A model generated the notes under the pieces. The model saw nothing but the letters and a program-made list of their open reading frames with translations, was not told the DNA's origin and did not search any database. From an uncultured Enterobacterales bacterium (GTDB taxonomy: Bacteria; Pseudomonadota; Gammaproteobacteria; Enterobacterales; Enterobacteriaceae): DNA of 55,747 bases. Below are positions 10,022 through 18,218 of the stretch, piece after piece. A program made the position numbers and the translations under genes. The DNA lies in NCBI GenBank assembly GCA_946478305.1, contig CAMLBO010000018.1:1-55747 (forward strand), in the 5' to 3' direction. Numbering within the stretch: position 1 is the first letter of the stretch; each line of letters opens with the position of its first letter.

Positions 10022-10630
10022 ATGTCTGAAGCTTCTTCCGCGCTGAATTTCGGCTCTATGACCGAAGTTTTTCAATTTTTGATGGAAATCGACAAACTGA
10101 AAAGCGTCCAACGCCGCACAAAAGTGCTGGGCACTCAGCGCCAGGAAAACTCTGCGGAACACAGCTGGCATTTCGCAGTAGCCGCCATGTCGCTTGCGCC
10201 GTATGCGTCAAAAGATGTCGATATTCAGAAAGTGATCCGCATGGCACTACTGCATGACATCGTGGAAATCGATGCCGGTGACGTTATGGTTTATGACCTC
10301 GCCGCCCGCGAAGCGGTGCACGAGCAGGAAGTCCTCGCCGCCGAACGCCTGTTTGGCATGTTACCTGCGCCGCTCAATCAGCAATTCCGTGATTTGTGGA
10401 ATGAATATGAAGCCGGTGAGACGCCGGATGCCCGCTTTGCGCTGACGATCGACCGCGTGCTGCCGATCATCATGAACCTGCATAATCAGGGTCAGAGCTG
10501 GGTAGAAAACAATATTCGTCTGGAGCAGGTGCTGGCGCGCAATGCGTTTATCGGCGATATCAATCCGCAATTGTGGCAACACATCCGTGGCCATCTGGAC
10601 AATGCCCACGCGCAAGGTTGGCTGAAGTAA
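10022..10630 (+). CDS. HD-domain phosphohydrolase (HDDC2/YfbR-like)
   Basis: A 202-residue HD-domain protein, probably a nucleoside 5'-monophosphate phosphohydrolase. The metal-binding signature is visible: ENSAEHSWHFA (first His), ALLHDIVEIDAGD (HD pair) and a late Asp in LTIDRVLP. E. coli YfbR (199 aa) shares these motifs (EHS, HDASEVLTGD), but the rest differs, and the protein looks closer to the HDDC2 subgroup. The ATG at 10022 with GAGG 7 bases upstream is preferred to the TTG at 10016, which is too close to that GAGG. The substrate is inferred from the family only. Confidence 0.85.
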   Translation: MSEASSALNFGSMTEVFQFLMEIDKLKSVQRRTKVLGTQRQENSAEHSWHFAVAAMSLAPYASKDVDIQKVIRMALLHDIVEIDAGDVMVYDLAAREAVHEQEVLAAERLFGMLPAPLNQQFRDLWNEYEAGETPDARFALTIDRVLPIIMNLHNQGQSWVENNIRLEQVLARNAFIGDINPQLWQHIRGHLDNAHAQGWLK

Positions 10631-10663
10631 CCCCCTAACGCTTAACACCGGAATACCAAAGAG

Positions 10664-10695
10664 AGAGCCCCGAAGCGCTCAGCCCGGGGCTTTTT
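10664..10695 (+). terminator. Rho-independent terminator of the HD-domain gene
   Basis: An AGCCCC/GGGGCT stem (10666-10671 with 10686-10691) with a GC-rich interior is followed by TTTTT. It lies between two convergent genes and could act weakly in both directions. Confidence 0.8.
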
Positions 10696-10701
10696 ATCAC
10701 G

Positions 10702-12009
10702 TTACTTCGGTACATTTAGCGCCGTGGAATCGACGTAAGGTTTCATGATGGCGTCAGCTTTTTGCTGCGCAGCGGCAGCGGCATCCTGTGGCGTCAACTT
10801 CGGATCATTGACCAGCGCTCCCAACTGATTTTCCATCGCCTGACGTACGGCAACGGTCTCATAGGTTGAGTACCACGGGTAGGCATATTTCAACTGGTCA
10901 AGCGCAATGGCCGCACGCGGATCTTTCGCCAGATACTCTTTCATTTCCGGTGTGTCATAAGAGGCAATGCGCGGTGAGAAATACCCGGTGAAGCGGCTCC
11001 ATGCACCGTTGACTTTCGGGCTGACCAGATATTGCAGGAAGGTATACGCCGCCTTTTTCTGATCTTCCGAAATGCCTTTAAAACTCACCAGACTCGCCCC
11101 GCCAATACTTACGCCGTTGCGCACTTTCTGCGGCATCATCGCCACACCCAGCTCAAAATCTTTGGTGTTTTCGCGCATAAAGCCCAGCGCGCCGGTACTG
11201 AGCATGGTCATCCCCAGTTTGCCGGAGAAAAACGCCGCGCTGATCTGTTTGGAGTTCAGCACGCCAGCCGGCATGACCTTGTCGCGGTAGACCAGATTCT
11301 GCCAGAACTGCAACGCCCCGACGGTCGACGCGGTGTTGTAATACACCTCGCCCGGATAGTCGGCATTGAAATACTGGCCGCCGTTGGCGCGGGTCAGTGC
11401 GGATAAGATCCAGCCGCCGTAGTCATCATTGGTAGACGGCAGCATGATGCCCCACTGTCCTTTGGACGAATCCGTCAGCTTTTTCGAATCTTCCAGCAAT
11501 TCATCCCAGTCTTTCGGCGGCGCGGTAATGCCCGCTTTCGCAAACAGATCTTTGTTGTAATAGAGAATGGGCGTCGAGTTGTGGAACGGAATGGCGTACG
11601 TCACACCGTTCAACTGAGCGTTCTGGCGCATTGCTGGCCAGAAGTTTTGCGTCAAAAATGGCGTAGCTTTCTGATCACCGTATTTGAACAGTTCATCCAT
11701 CGGCAGGATTTCATTTTTAATCGCCAGATCCGCCGTGAAGTTAGCGGACATGATCACCAACGCCGGAGGCTGACCGGATTTAGCGGCCGCTTCGGCTTTC
11801 ACTTTAGTGGTGTCGTAGTTGCCGGTAAAAATTCCGCGCACTTCAACGTCGTTCTGAGACTGGTTGAACTCTTTGATAACGCGGGTCATTTCCATGGTCA
11901 GCTTACCGTCAACCGGTGCCGGGAACATGAAATCAATATTTTCTTTGGCGGACGCGGTGCCTGCGGCAATAAAACCGATGGCGAGCGCCAGCGCATGTAC
12001 TTTACGCAT
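10702..12009 (-). CDS. ABC transporter periplasmic binding protein, probably for glycerophosphodiesters (UgpB-like)
   Basis: A 435-residue solute-binding protein with signal peptide MRKVHALALAIGFIAAGTASA. It is of the size and type of UgpB, with the motif region GNYDTTKVKAEAAAKSGQPP and the ligand-pocket region NDDYGGWILSALTRANGG. It is the last gene of a five-gene operon that also encodes a GpdQ-like phosphodiesterase, which makes glycerophosphodiesters or glycerol-3-phosphate the likely ligand (inference from context). Its ATG overlaps the ATPase stop codon by 8 bases. Another CUT1 substrate cannot be excluded. Confidence 0.85.
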   Translation of the reverse strand: MRKVHALALAIGFIAAGTASAKENIDFMFPAPVDGKLTMEMTRVIKEFNQSQNDVEVRGIFTGNYDTTKVKAEAAAKSGQPPALVIMSANFTADLAIKNEILPMDELFKYGDQKATPFLTQNFWPAMRQNAQLNGVTYAIPFHNSTPILYYNKDLFAKAGITAPPKDWDELLEDSKKLTDSSKGQWGIMLPSTNDDYGGWILSALTRANGGQYFNADYPGEVYYNTASTVGALQFWQNLVYRDKVMPAGVLNSKQISAAFFSGKLGMTMLSTGALGFMRENTKDFELGVAMMPQKVRNGVSIGGASLVSFKGISEDQKKAAYTFLQYLVSPKVNGAWSRFTGYFSPRIASYDTPEMKEYLAKDPRAAIALDQLKYAYPWYSTYETVAVRQAMENQLGALVNDPKLTPQDAAAAAQQKADAIMKPYVDSTALNVPK

Positions 12010-13117
12010 GAGGGTGATTCTCCCGGTGACTGTGTTGTAAATTCAGCTGGTTTTGGCCTGAAAAAAGATGAAGGTCGTGCAAAGAAAAATGCAAGGTGAT
12101 GCGGTCGCCGGGTTGTGGAATGTCCCCGCTATTTTCCCGCGGCTGGTTTTTACGTACGTAGCGGATTCTCCCGAGCGCGGTGTCGGCATGATAAAGATAT
12201 TCCGCGCCGAGCAGTTCGCGATACGTCAGCGTCGCCTGTAATTCCAAGTTTTCACCGTCCACCGGCCGGTCGCTTATGTGTTCGGGTCTGATGCCCAGAT
12301 ACACCTCATTCAGCGTCTGCGCATGTTGTGTTTGTGGCAGGCGCACCGGCTGATTTTCCACTGTCAGTACACCAGCGGCACACGGCAGAAGAAACAGATT
12401 CATCGACGGCGTGCCGATAAACCCGGCCACAAACAGGTTGGCCGGATGCGCGTACAGCGTTTCCGGCGCGCCAATTTGTTGCAGATGGCCTTTATCCAGC
12501 ACCGCGATCCGGTCGGCCATGGTCATGGCTTCCATCTGGTCGTGCGTGACGTAAACAGTGCTGGTTTTTAGCTGCTGATGCAGCTGCATGATGCCGTCGC
12601 GCACTTCCGTACGCAGCCGCGCATCGAGATTCGACAGGGGTTCATCCATCAGAAACAGCTTTGGGTCGCGCACGATGGCACGCGCCATCGCCACCCGCTG
12701 CCGCTGGCCGCCGGAGAGTTTACCGGGTTTGCGTTTGAGCAGCGGTTCCAGCTGCAATAGTCCGGCCACGCGATCAACGCGCGCCTTGTGCTGCGCTTTC
12801 GGCTCATTGCGCATGCGCATGCCGAAGGTGATGTTCTGCTCAACGGTCATGTGCGGGAACAGCGCGTAGTTCTGAAAGATCATTGAAAAATTGCGTTCCC
12901 GCGGTTCCAGCGCGGTGATGTCATCACCGTCCTGCAAAATCCGCCCATCGCTGACATTTTCCAGCCCCGCCAGCAGGCGCAGCAAGGTACTTTTTCCGCA
13001 GCCTGACGGACCGACCAGCACCAGGAACTCGCCATCGGCGATCTCCAGAGACAGGTTATTCACCGCCGTACTGCCCTCAAACTGCTTGCTGATATTTTCC
13101 AGACGAATGGACGACAT
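12002..13117 (-). CDS. ABC transporter ATP-binding protein (UgpC/MalK type)
   Basis: A 371-residue ATPase that powers the importer. Seen in order: Walker A GPSGCGKST (about residue 37), Q-loop FQNYALFPHMT, signature LSGGQRQRVAMARAI, Walker B LFLMDEP, H-loop VYVTHDQMEAM, and a C-terminal TOBE/MalK-like regulatory domain with YLGIRPEH. It starts 2 bases after the phosphodiesterase stop, so it is translated as part of the same mRNA. The substrate assignment rests on the neighbours. Confidence 0.92.
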   Translation of the reverse strand: MSSIRLENISKQFEGSTAVNNLSLEIADGEFLVLVGPSGCGKSTLLRLLAGLENVSDGRILQDGDDITALEPRERNFSMIFQNYALFPHMTVEQNITFGMRMRNEPKAQHKARVDRVAGLLQLEPLLKRKPGKLSGGQRQRVAMARAIVRDPKLFLMDEPLSNLDARLRTEVRDGIMQLHQQLKTSTVYVTHDQMEAMTMADRIAVLDKGHLQQIGAPETLYAHPANLFVAGFIGTPSMNLFLLPCAAGVLTVENQPVRLPQTQHAQTLNEVYLGIRPEHISDRPVDGENLELQATLTYRELLGAEYLYHADTALGRIRYVRKNQPRENSGDIPQPGDRITLHFSLHDLHLFSGQNQLNLQHSHRENHPHA

Positions 13118-13119
13118 GG

Positions 13120-13944
13120 TTAATCATCCACCGGGCAACTGATGGCTGCGTCATACAGGTAGGGGCCCGGATATTGCGACAAGGGGTGCAGATAACTGAC
13201 CAGCCCGGTGTTATCCACCAGCCGGTGCATAACGCAGGCGGCGGGTTCCAGGTTATAAAACGGCGCAGGGTTGTGATGGAGATAGGGAACCTGATGCACG
13301 GTGCCGGGAATAGTGGTGATGATCGCCTGCTGATACTGAGTGAAAATCAGCCGGTGCGTATGGCCGCAGAAGACGCGGACCAGCGACGGAAAACGGTCAA
13401 TCAGCGCCAGCAGTTCGTCGCCGTTTTCGCAGGAAATGGCGTCCATCTGCGCCGACCCGACCTTCACCGGCGGATGATGCATAAACACCGCCGTCGGTTT
13501 ATCTCCGCCCTGCTCCAGCTGGGCTTCCAGCCATGAGAGGGTTTCCAGCGTCAGAAAACCTTTGGATTCACCGGCAAGGCTGCTGTCGATAAACAGCAAA
13601 CGCATATCAAAATCGTCCACGGCATAGCGCATGTTTTGCGGGTCATTACCCAGTTCCGGGCAAAGCGGATGCAGCGCTTCGAGGAACTGCGCCTTGTCGT
13701 CGTGGTTGCCAGGAATGATGTACAGCGGGTAATGCAGGTTTTGCAGCGTGCGTCGTGCCACCCGATACTCCTGCGGCAGACCGCAGTTGACGATGTCACC
13801 AGTGATCACCACGGCGTCAGGCTGTTCTTCCAGCGCATTCAGCTGATTAACCACTTCGGCGTTGCAGGCGTTAACGTCGATAAAGTCATACAGTTTGCGG
13901 CCTTCACTGCGAAAATGCATATCGGAAATTTGTGCGAGAAACAT
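13120..13944 (-). CDS. gpdQ: Glycerophosphodiesterase GpdQ (binuclear metallophosphoesterase)
   Basis: Hydrolyses glycerophosphodiesters to sn-glycerol-3-phosphate and an alcohol. The 274-residue protein matches the well-studied GpdQ of Klebsiella (Enterobacter) aerogenes in length and along its sequence as I recall it. All metal ligands are in place: D8 and H10 (ISDMH), D50 (ITGD), N80 (PGNHDD), H156 (MHHPP), H195 and H197 (CGHTH). There is no signal peptide, so it acts in the cytoplasm on imported diesters. It is embedded between permease and ATPase genes of the transporter, which ties uptake to hydrolysis. Confidence 0.93.
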   Translation of the reverse strand: MFLAQISDMHFRSEGRKLYDFIDVNACNAEVVNQLNALEEQPDAVVITGDIVNCGLPQEYRVARRTLQNLHYPLYIIPGNHDDKAQFLEALHPLCPELGNDPQNMRYAVDDFDMRLLFIDSSLAGESKGFLTLETLSWLEAQLEQGGDKPTAVFMHHPPVKVGSAQMDAISCENGDELLALIDRFPSLVRVFCGHTHRLIFTQYQQAIITTIPGTVHQVPYLHHNPAPFYNLEPAACVMHRLVDNTGLVSYLHPLSQYPGPYLYDAAISCPVDD

Positions 13945-13970
13945 CGGTCACTCCTTTATTCAACGGCGGT

Positions 13971-14864
13971 TTATTTGATGCCTGAAAAGCCAAAGCTTTT
14001 AAGAAACTGTTTCTGAAAAAGTACGAACGCCAGCATCAGCGGCAGGCACACCATCAGCGTTCCAGCGGTGATTAGGCCCCACTGCCCGCCCGATTCCGCG
14101 CCCATGGCGAACGACACCAGCCCGACGGTCAGCACCTGTTTATCCGGATCATTCAGCACCATCAGCGGCCACAGATATTCATTCCAGTGATAGGTAATGC
14201 TGACGGTGGCGAAGGCCAGAATGGCGGGCCACGACATCGGGATCAGCACGCGGAGCACCACCTGCCACCAACGGCACCCCTCCATCAGCGCGGCCTCTTC
14301 AATTTCACGCGGAATACTGAGGAAGGCCTGACGCATCAGGAACACGCCAAACGCCGAGGCGAAGTACGGCATCATCACGCCGGTCAAAGTGTTGAGCAGC
14401 CCGAACTGTTTGAGGATCATCATGTTCGGTACCATCATGATCACCGGCATGATCATCAGCTGGATCAGCAGCAGGTAGAACAGCGTCTGTTTGCCGCGAA
14501 ATTCGTGATAGGCGAAGGCGTAACCGGCGGTGGTGATGGTCACCAACTGAACCAGAAACGTACCGAAGGAGAAGAAAATCGTGTTGGCGTAAAGCCTCAG
14601 CCAGTCGGCGCTCTCCCACGCATCGCGGAAGTTTTGCAATGTCAGCGGAAAACGCGGCAGCAAAGAGGCCATGCCCGGCCCGAAACTGCTGGCGCTGAAG
14701 GCAGCCGAGATCATCCAGATAAAGGGCGCGACCCACAGCAAGGCGGCACACACCAGTAACACCGGCAGCGTGGAACGGCGCGCTCCGCGCAGTAATAATG
14801 ACGGCGCCCGGCTGCGCGGCTTGTCTGCTGTGATCCGCAGATTTTCTGACGTTTCAACGCTCAT
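13971..14864 (-). CDS. ABC transporter permease (UgpE type)
   Basis: A 297-residue inner-membrane permease with about six transmembrane helices and the cytoplasmic EAA loop EEAALMEGCRWWQVVLRVLIP that contacts the ATPase. It has a long polar N terminus before the first helix (LPVLLVCAALLWVAPFIWMI). I chose ATG 14864, which has AGAGGGG 7 bases upstream, over the ATG at 14888. With this start it overlaps the previous permease by 11 bases, indicating translational coupling. Confidence 0.9.
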   Translation of the reverse strand: MSVETSENLRITADKPRSRAPSLLLRGARRSTLPVLLVCAALLWVAPFIWMISAAFSASSFGPGMASLLPRFPLTLQNFRDAWESADWLRLYANTIFFSFGTFLVQLVTITTAGYAFAYHEFRGKQTLFYLLLIQLMIMPVIMMVPNMMILKQFGLLNTLTGVMMPYFASAFGVFLMRQAFLSIPREIEEAALMEGCRWWQVVLRVLIPMSWPAILAFATVSITYHWNEYLWPLMVLNDPDKQVLTVGLVSFAMGAESGGQWGLITAGTLMVCLPLMLAFVLFQKQFLKSFGFSGIK

Positions 14865-15726
14865 AGTGCGCCCCTCTTTCCAGCACACGCAGGTTCATCA
14901 CCGAGAAACCAAACAACAGCACCAGCGTCAGAAACGTGGCCGCCGAGGCTTTACCTAAATCGTGCGTATCATTGGCGAGACTCTGGATGTAATAGAGCAT
15001 CACGGTAGTCGCATTATTTGGTCCGCCCTGCGTCATCACCGGTACATGGTCGATTTGCGTAATAGCGTAAATCAGCGCGATGGTGACCACAAAACTGAGG
15101 GTCGGGCGCAGCAGCGGCAGCGTGACGTAGAAGAACGTCTGGGTACGCGATGCGCCTTCCATGATGGCGGCCTCGCGCGCCGACGCGGGTATAGACTGCA
15201 ATCCGGCGAGGAAAAACAGCATGTAATACCCGGCAAATTTCCACACGCCGATGACGCTCAGGGCAATCAGTGCGCTGTCGCTCATCCCGAGGTAGTTGTT
15301 GTTCATCGGGCCGAAGAGTTTCGCCAGGTAATAATCCAGCAGCCCCATGCCGGGCATGAAGATAAACAGCCACAGCGTCGCGGCGCTGACCAGCGGGATA
15401 ATCATCGGGAAGAAAAATGCGGTGCGCAGCCAGCGGTTAAGCGAGGTGTTTTCCCACAGCGCGACGGCCAGCAGCAGCGCCAGCACAATGCCGGGGATCA
15501 CGGTCATCAGGATGTAGGCGAGGTTATTGAGCAGCGCACGCCAGAAAACGTCGTCCGCCAGCAGGCGTGCATAATTCTGTACCCCGACAAACGGCGGGTT
15601 ATCGGTGTTGAGTCGGCTATCAAACAGGCTGTCCGCCGCCGACTGCACCAGAGGGTAATAAGTGAACAAAAACAGAAAGATCAGGGTGGGCAGCAGCACC
15701 AGATAAGGAAACAGCGAACGGCGCAT
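14854..15726 (-). CDS. ABC transporter permease (UgpA type)
   Basis: A 290-residue inner-membrane permease, first gene of the five-gene transporter/phosphodiesterase operon. It has six predicted helices starting with YLVLLPTLIFLFLFTYYPLV and the EAA loop EAAIMEGASRTQTFFYVTLP. The order is permease-permease-GpdQ-ATPase-binding protein, unlike the ugpBAECQ order of E. coli. A Pho-box-like sequence and a matching -10 lie just upstream, suggesting induction by phosphate starvation. Confidence 0.9.
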   Translation of the reverse strand: MRRSLFPYLVLLPTLIFLFLFTYYPLVQSAADSLFDSRLNTDNPPFVGVQNYARLLADDVFWRALLNNLAYILMTVIPGIVLALLLAVALWENTSLNRWLRTAFFFPMIIPLVSAATLWLFIFMPGMGLLDYYLAKLFGPMNNNYLGMSDSALIALSVIGVWKFAGYYMLFFLAGLQSIPASAREAAIMEGASRTQTFFYVTLPLLRPTLSFVVTIALIYAITQIDHVPVMTQGGPNNATTVMLYYIQSLANDTHDLGKASAATFLTLVLLFGFSVMNLRVLERGAHYER

Positions 15727-15757
15727 CTCTTGTTACCGGTCAGTCAAACAAGCGCCT

Positions 15758-15763
15758 ACCCTA
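15758..15763 (-). promoter_or_regulatory. Candidate -10 box of the gpdQ transporter operon
   Basis: On the minus strand TAGGGT lies 10 bases downstream of the Pho-box-like element, the distance usual for PhoB-activated promoters, where the box replaces the -35. Three of six bases match TATAAT, so this call depends on the Pho box being real. Confidence 0.35.
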
Positions 15764-15773
15764 ATCCTTGTTC

Positions 15774-15791
15774 ATGTCAGTAATGTGGCAG
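15774..15791 (-). promoter_or_regulatory. Pho-box-like PhoB site upstream of the gpdQ transporter operon
   Basis: On the minus strand CTGCCACATTACTGACAT matches 14 of 18 positions of the Pho box consensus CTGTCATAWAWCTGTCAY. A third 11-base repeat CCATCACATCA lies directly upstream, giving three phased CTGNCA-like units. It ends 48 bases before the first permease ATG. PhoB control is an inference, but it fits a glycerophosphodiester uptake and hydrolysis operon. Confidence 0.55.
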
Positions 15792-16037
15792 TGATGTGAT
15801 GGTTTTTTGTATAAAAATCAGGCAAATGTTACTGAACAAAATGCGGAGTATAAAGTCACTTTGTTCCTTTCACCGGTTGGTAAAACTTCCGCCCGGTATC
15901 CGGTCAAAATCTTATTTGAGCTCAATCGCGTAATTGCTGATAAAAAATTTATTAAACAATAGCTGTATATTTGACTGCCCTTTAAAACGAGATAGGATGC
16001 ATCGCTTTTATCTTTCGTTTAAAAAAAGGATTTTTAC

Positions 16038-17216
16038 ATGAATGCGAAGACCCGACTTGCCTTTATTTCAATGCTTTCCGCTGCTCTTTTTCCTGCCTAT
16101 GCGCAAAATATGAATATCGATGTGCTAAGTGCCACGGTAAAAGACCAAAAAATTGCTGGTGCCAGTGTCTTACTGCAACACAATGGTGGCCAGACATTGA
16201 CAGCATCAACCAATATTAATGGCAATGCCAGCCTCAACAGTACCAGCGCAGATAACAACGAGAATTTACTGATTATCAAAAAAGACGGCTATTCAACTCT
16301 GGTCGTCAAATGCCCATGTGATGGCATGTCTTATGCTCTCAGCCCGGTAATGAAAGGGCTAGACAGTATCCGTGTCGTTCTGACGTGGGGGGAATCGCCA
16401 TCGGATCTCGACTCACACATGGTCTATCCGGGCAGCCATATCTTCTTCGCCCACAAAGAGGGGGTCGATGGGAATCTGGATGTAGACGATACCGACAGCT
16501 TCGGCCCTGAAACCGTGACTTTAAGTAAAAAGATCTATGGTGAAGACTACGTTTATGCCGTGCACGATTACACCGACAAAAATGATTCAACCACCACTAA
16601 CCTGTCAACCAGTCAGGCGAAAGTTTTCGTCTATGTCGGTGAGTCTTTGGTGAGAACCTACTATGTTCCGACAGGTAAAGAAGGGAATCTCTGGACCGTT
16701 TTCCGCATAACAAAAAACGGGGAAATTGAAGATATTAATGACTTCACAGGCGTAAATATTGAGCCAGATAATATTGCTCAGACATTACAACCCCTGCTGA
16801 ATAACGGGCAGATTGCAGCACATCGTTCATTAAGCACCACAGATGCTCAAGCGGTTAAAAATCTAAACCTTCAAGGTGAGAAAGCCTATCAAGATAAGCA
16901 ACTGGATCTGGCCATATCCCTGTTCAATCAGGTGATTAATATTGATGCAGAAAATGGTAAAGCCTACGGTAACTTAGGGCTGGTTTATCAGAAGGCTGGC
17001 CGCACAGCGGAAGCTATCTGGGCGAACCGCAAAGCTATCTCGCTGGCATCGGGTGCTAATGCCGCTAGCGTCCGCGCCGGTGCAAATTACAATATTGCAC
17101 GCATCTATGAAGTCGCTGGCCAAAACGCCGATGCACTTCGTTACTACCAGTTGGCAAAAGCTGAAAAAGCCAACCCGGTGTACGACACAGCCATTGAACG
17201 TGTGAAAAATAAATAA
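16038..17216 (+). CDS. Secreted DUF2135 (YfaP-like) protein with TPR repeats
   Basis: A 392-residue protein of unknown function. Visible in order: a signal peptide (MNAKTRLAFISMLSAALFPAYA, cleavage before QNMN), a carboxypeptidase-regulatory-like beta-sandwich (about 24-105, with GQTLTASTNINGNASL), a YfaP/DUF2135-type domain with VVLTWGESPSDLDSHM (about 113-240), and two or three TPR units (about 278-385, with AYGNLGLVYQKAGRTAEAIW and YNIARIYEVAGQNADALRYY). Location is periplasm or outer-membrane surface. It is a single gene with its own terminator; neither neighbour suggests a pathway. The domain names are by eye and should be treated as tentative. Confidence 0.75.
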   Translation: MNAKTRLAFISMLSAALFPAYAQNMNIDVLSATVKDQKIAGASVLLQHNGGQTLTASTNINGNASLNSTSADNNENLLIIKKDGYSTLVVKCPCDGMSYALSPVMKGLDSIRVVLTWGESPSDLDSHMVYPGSHIFFAHKEGVDGNLDVDDTDSFGPETVTLSKKIYGEDYVYAVHDYTDKNDSTTTNLSTSQAKVFVYVGESLVRTYYVPTGKEGNLWTVFRITKNGEIEDINDFTGVNIEPDNIAQTLQPLLNNGQIAAHRSLSTTDAQAVKNLNLQGEKAYQDKQLDLAISLFNQVINIDAENGKAYGNLGLVYQKAGRTAEAIWANRKAISLASGANAASVRAGANYNIARIYEVAGQNADALRYYQLAKAEKANPVYDTAIERVKNK

Positions 17217-17235
17217 TTTTATCACGTTAATCACT

Positions 17236-17270
17236 CAGCCCCGTGCCCGTTGGCCGGGGCTTTTTGTTTT
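17236..17270 (+). terminator. Rho-independent terminator of the DUF2135/TPR gene
   Basis: A stem AGCCCCG/CGGGGCT (17237-17243 with 17255-17261) is followed by TTTTTGTTTT. It lies 20 bases after the stop codon and faces the convergent ribokinase gene. Confidence 0.85.
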
Positions 17271-17285
17271 ATACCTGAAGTCTAT

Positions 17286-18218
17286 TTATACGATGCTAAC
17301 CTTCATCCTCTCCTGCGCCTCTTCATACGTCGGCATTGAGGCCGCGGCACCCGCACGCTCCACGCAAACAGAGGCATAGGCGGAAGCAAACTGCGCAGCA
17401 TCGGCCAGTGTTACGCCGGCGGCGAGCTGGGAGGCCAGTGCGCCATTGAAGGCGTCACCGGCGCCGGTGGTGTCGATCGGCACCGCCGGAAACGCGGCCA
17501 CCCGTTCCGTTTCACCGGCGACGGACAACAGCGCGCCCTGTGTGCCAAGCGTAATGATCAGCGCGCCGATGCCTTTTTCGTGCAGCACTTTTGCGGCCCG
17601 TTTGGCCGAAGGGACATCGTTAACTTCAATGCCGGTCAGCAGCGTGCACTCCGTGGCGTTGGGGGTAAGCAGATCCACCTGTGCCAGCAGGCCGTCAGAG
17701 ACCGGCTGGAACGGCGCAGGGTTGAGAATAATGTAAGTGCCATTTTCTCTGGCAATACCAATCAGCTTTTCGATCGCCGGTAAGTTATTCTCCAGCTGGG
17801 TCAGCAGGATATCGGCCGCGGCAATAGCCGGACGGCATTGTTCCACTTCATCATCGGTAACCGTCAGGTTGGCTCCGGGATCAACGGCAATCATGTTTTC
17901 GGCATCGGCTCCGGCAACATAAATCAGCGCATTGCCGGTCGGACATTTGCTGGTGGAAAACAGCGTCACGGCATCAAAACCGGCGTTGTCGAGGTGGCGA
18001 CGGGCGAACATGCCGAAATCATCGCGCCCGACTTTACCGATGTAATGCACCCGCGCACCGGCGCGCAGCGCAGCGACAGCCTGATTGGCCCCTTTGCCGC
18101 CTGCGCCCATCATGCTGTTGCGGGCGATCAGTGATTCGCCCGGCTGCGGGAAACGGCTCATTCCGGCGACAATATCCAGGTTGAACGATCCAAACACACA
18201 TACCTTGCCCTTGTTCAT
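17286..18218 (-). CDS. rbsK: Ribokinase-family sugar kinase
   Basis: PfkB-family kinase that phosphorylates a sugar with ATP. The 310-residue protein has the N-terminal GAGGKGANQA motif and the C-terminal anion hole with catalytic Asp, DTTGAGDAFNGA, both as in RbsK. It is the last gene of the eight-gene sugar operon and overlaps the ROK kinase stop by 4 bases (ATGA). Since a second kinase sits directly upstream, its substrate may be another pentose or a ketohexose such as allulose; the symbol reflects family rather than proven substrate. Confidence 0.85.
   Translation of the reverse strand: MNKGKVCVFGSFNLDIVAGMSRFPQPGESLIARNSMMGAGGKGANQAVAALRAGARVHYIGKVGRDDFGMFARRHLDNAGFDAVTLFSTSKCPTGNALIYVAGADAENMIAVDPGANLTVTDDEVEQCRPAIAAADILLTQLENNLPAIEKLIGIARENGTYIILNPAPFQPVSDGLLAQVDLLTPNATECTLLTGIEVNDVPSAKRAAKVLHEKGIGALIITLGTQGALLSVAGETERVAAFPAVPIDTTGAGDAFNGALASQLAAGVTLADAAQFASAYASVCVERAGAAASMPTYEEAQERMKVSIV

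Larger units (their letters stand above)
15727..16037. other. Divergent intergenic region between the gpdQ operon and the DUF2135/TPR gene
   Basis: 311 AT-rich bases with promoters pointing both ways. The left part carries the Pho-box-like repeats described separately. The right part is very A/T rich near 15941-16030 and ends with AAGGA 9 bases before the ATG at 16038. No coding sequence or RNA gene was recognised. Confidence 0.5.

Noticed and set aside
14962-15783. 273-codon plus-strand ORF antisense to the first permease
   Set aside because: It has a Gln/His/Arg-rich shadow composition and overlaps a clear membrane protein gene.
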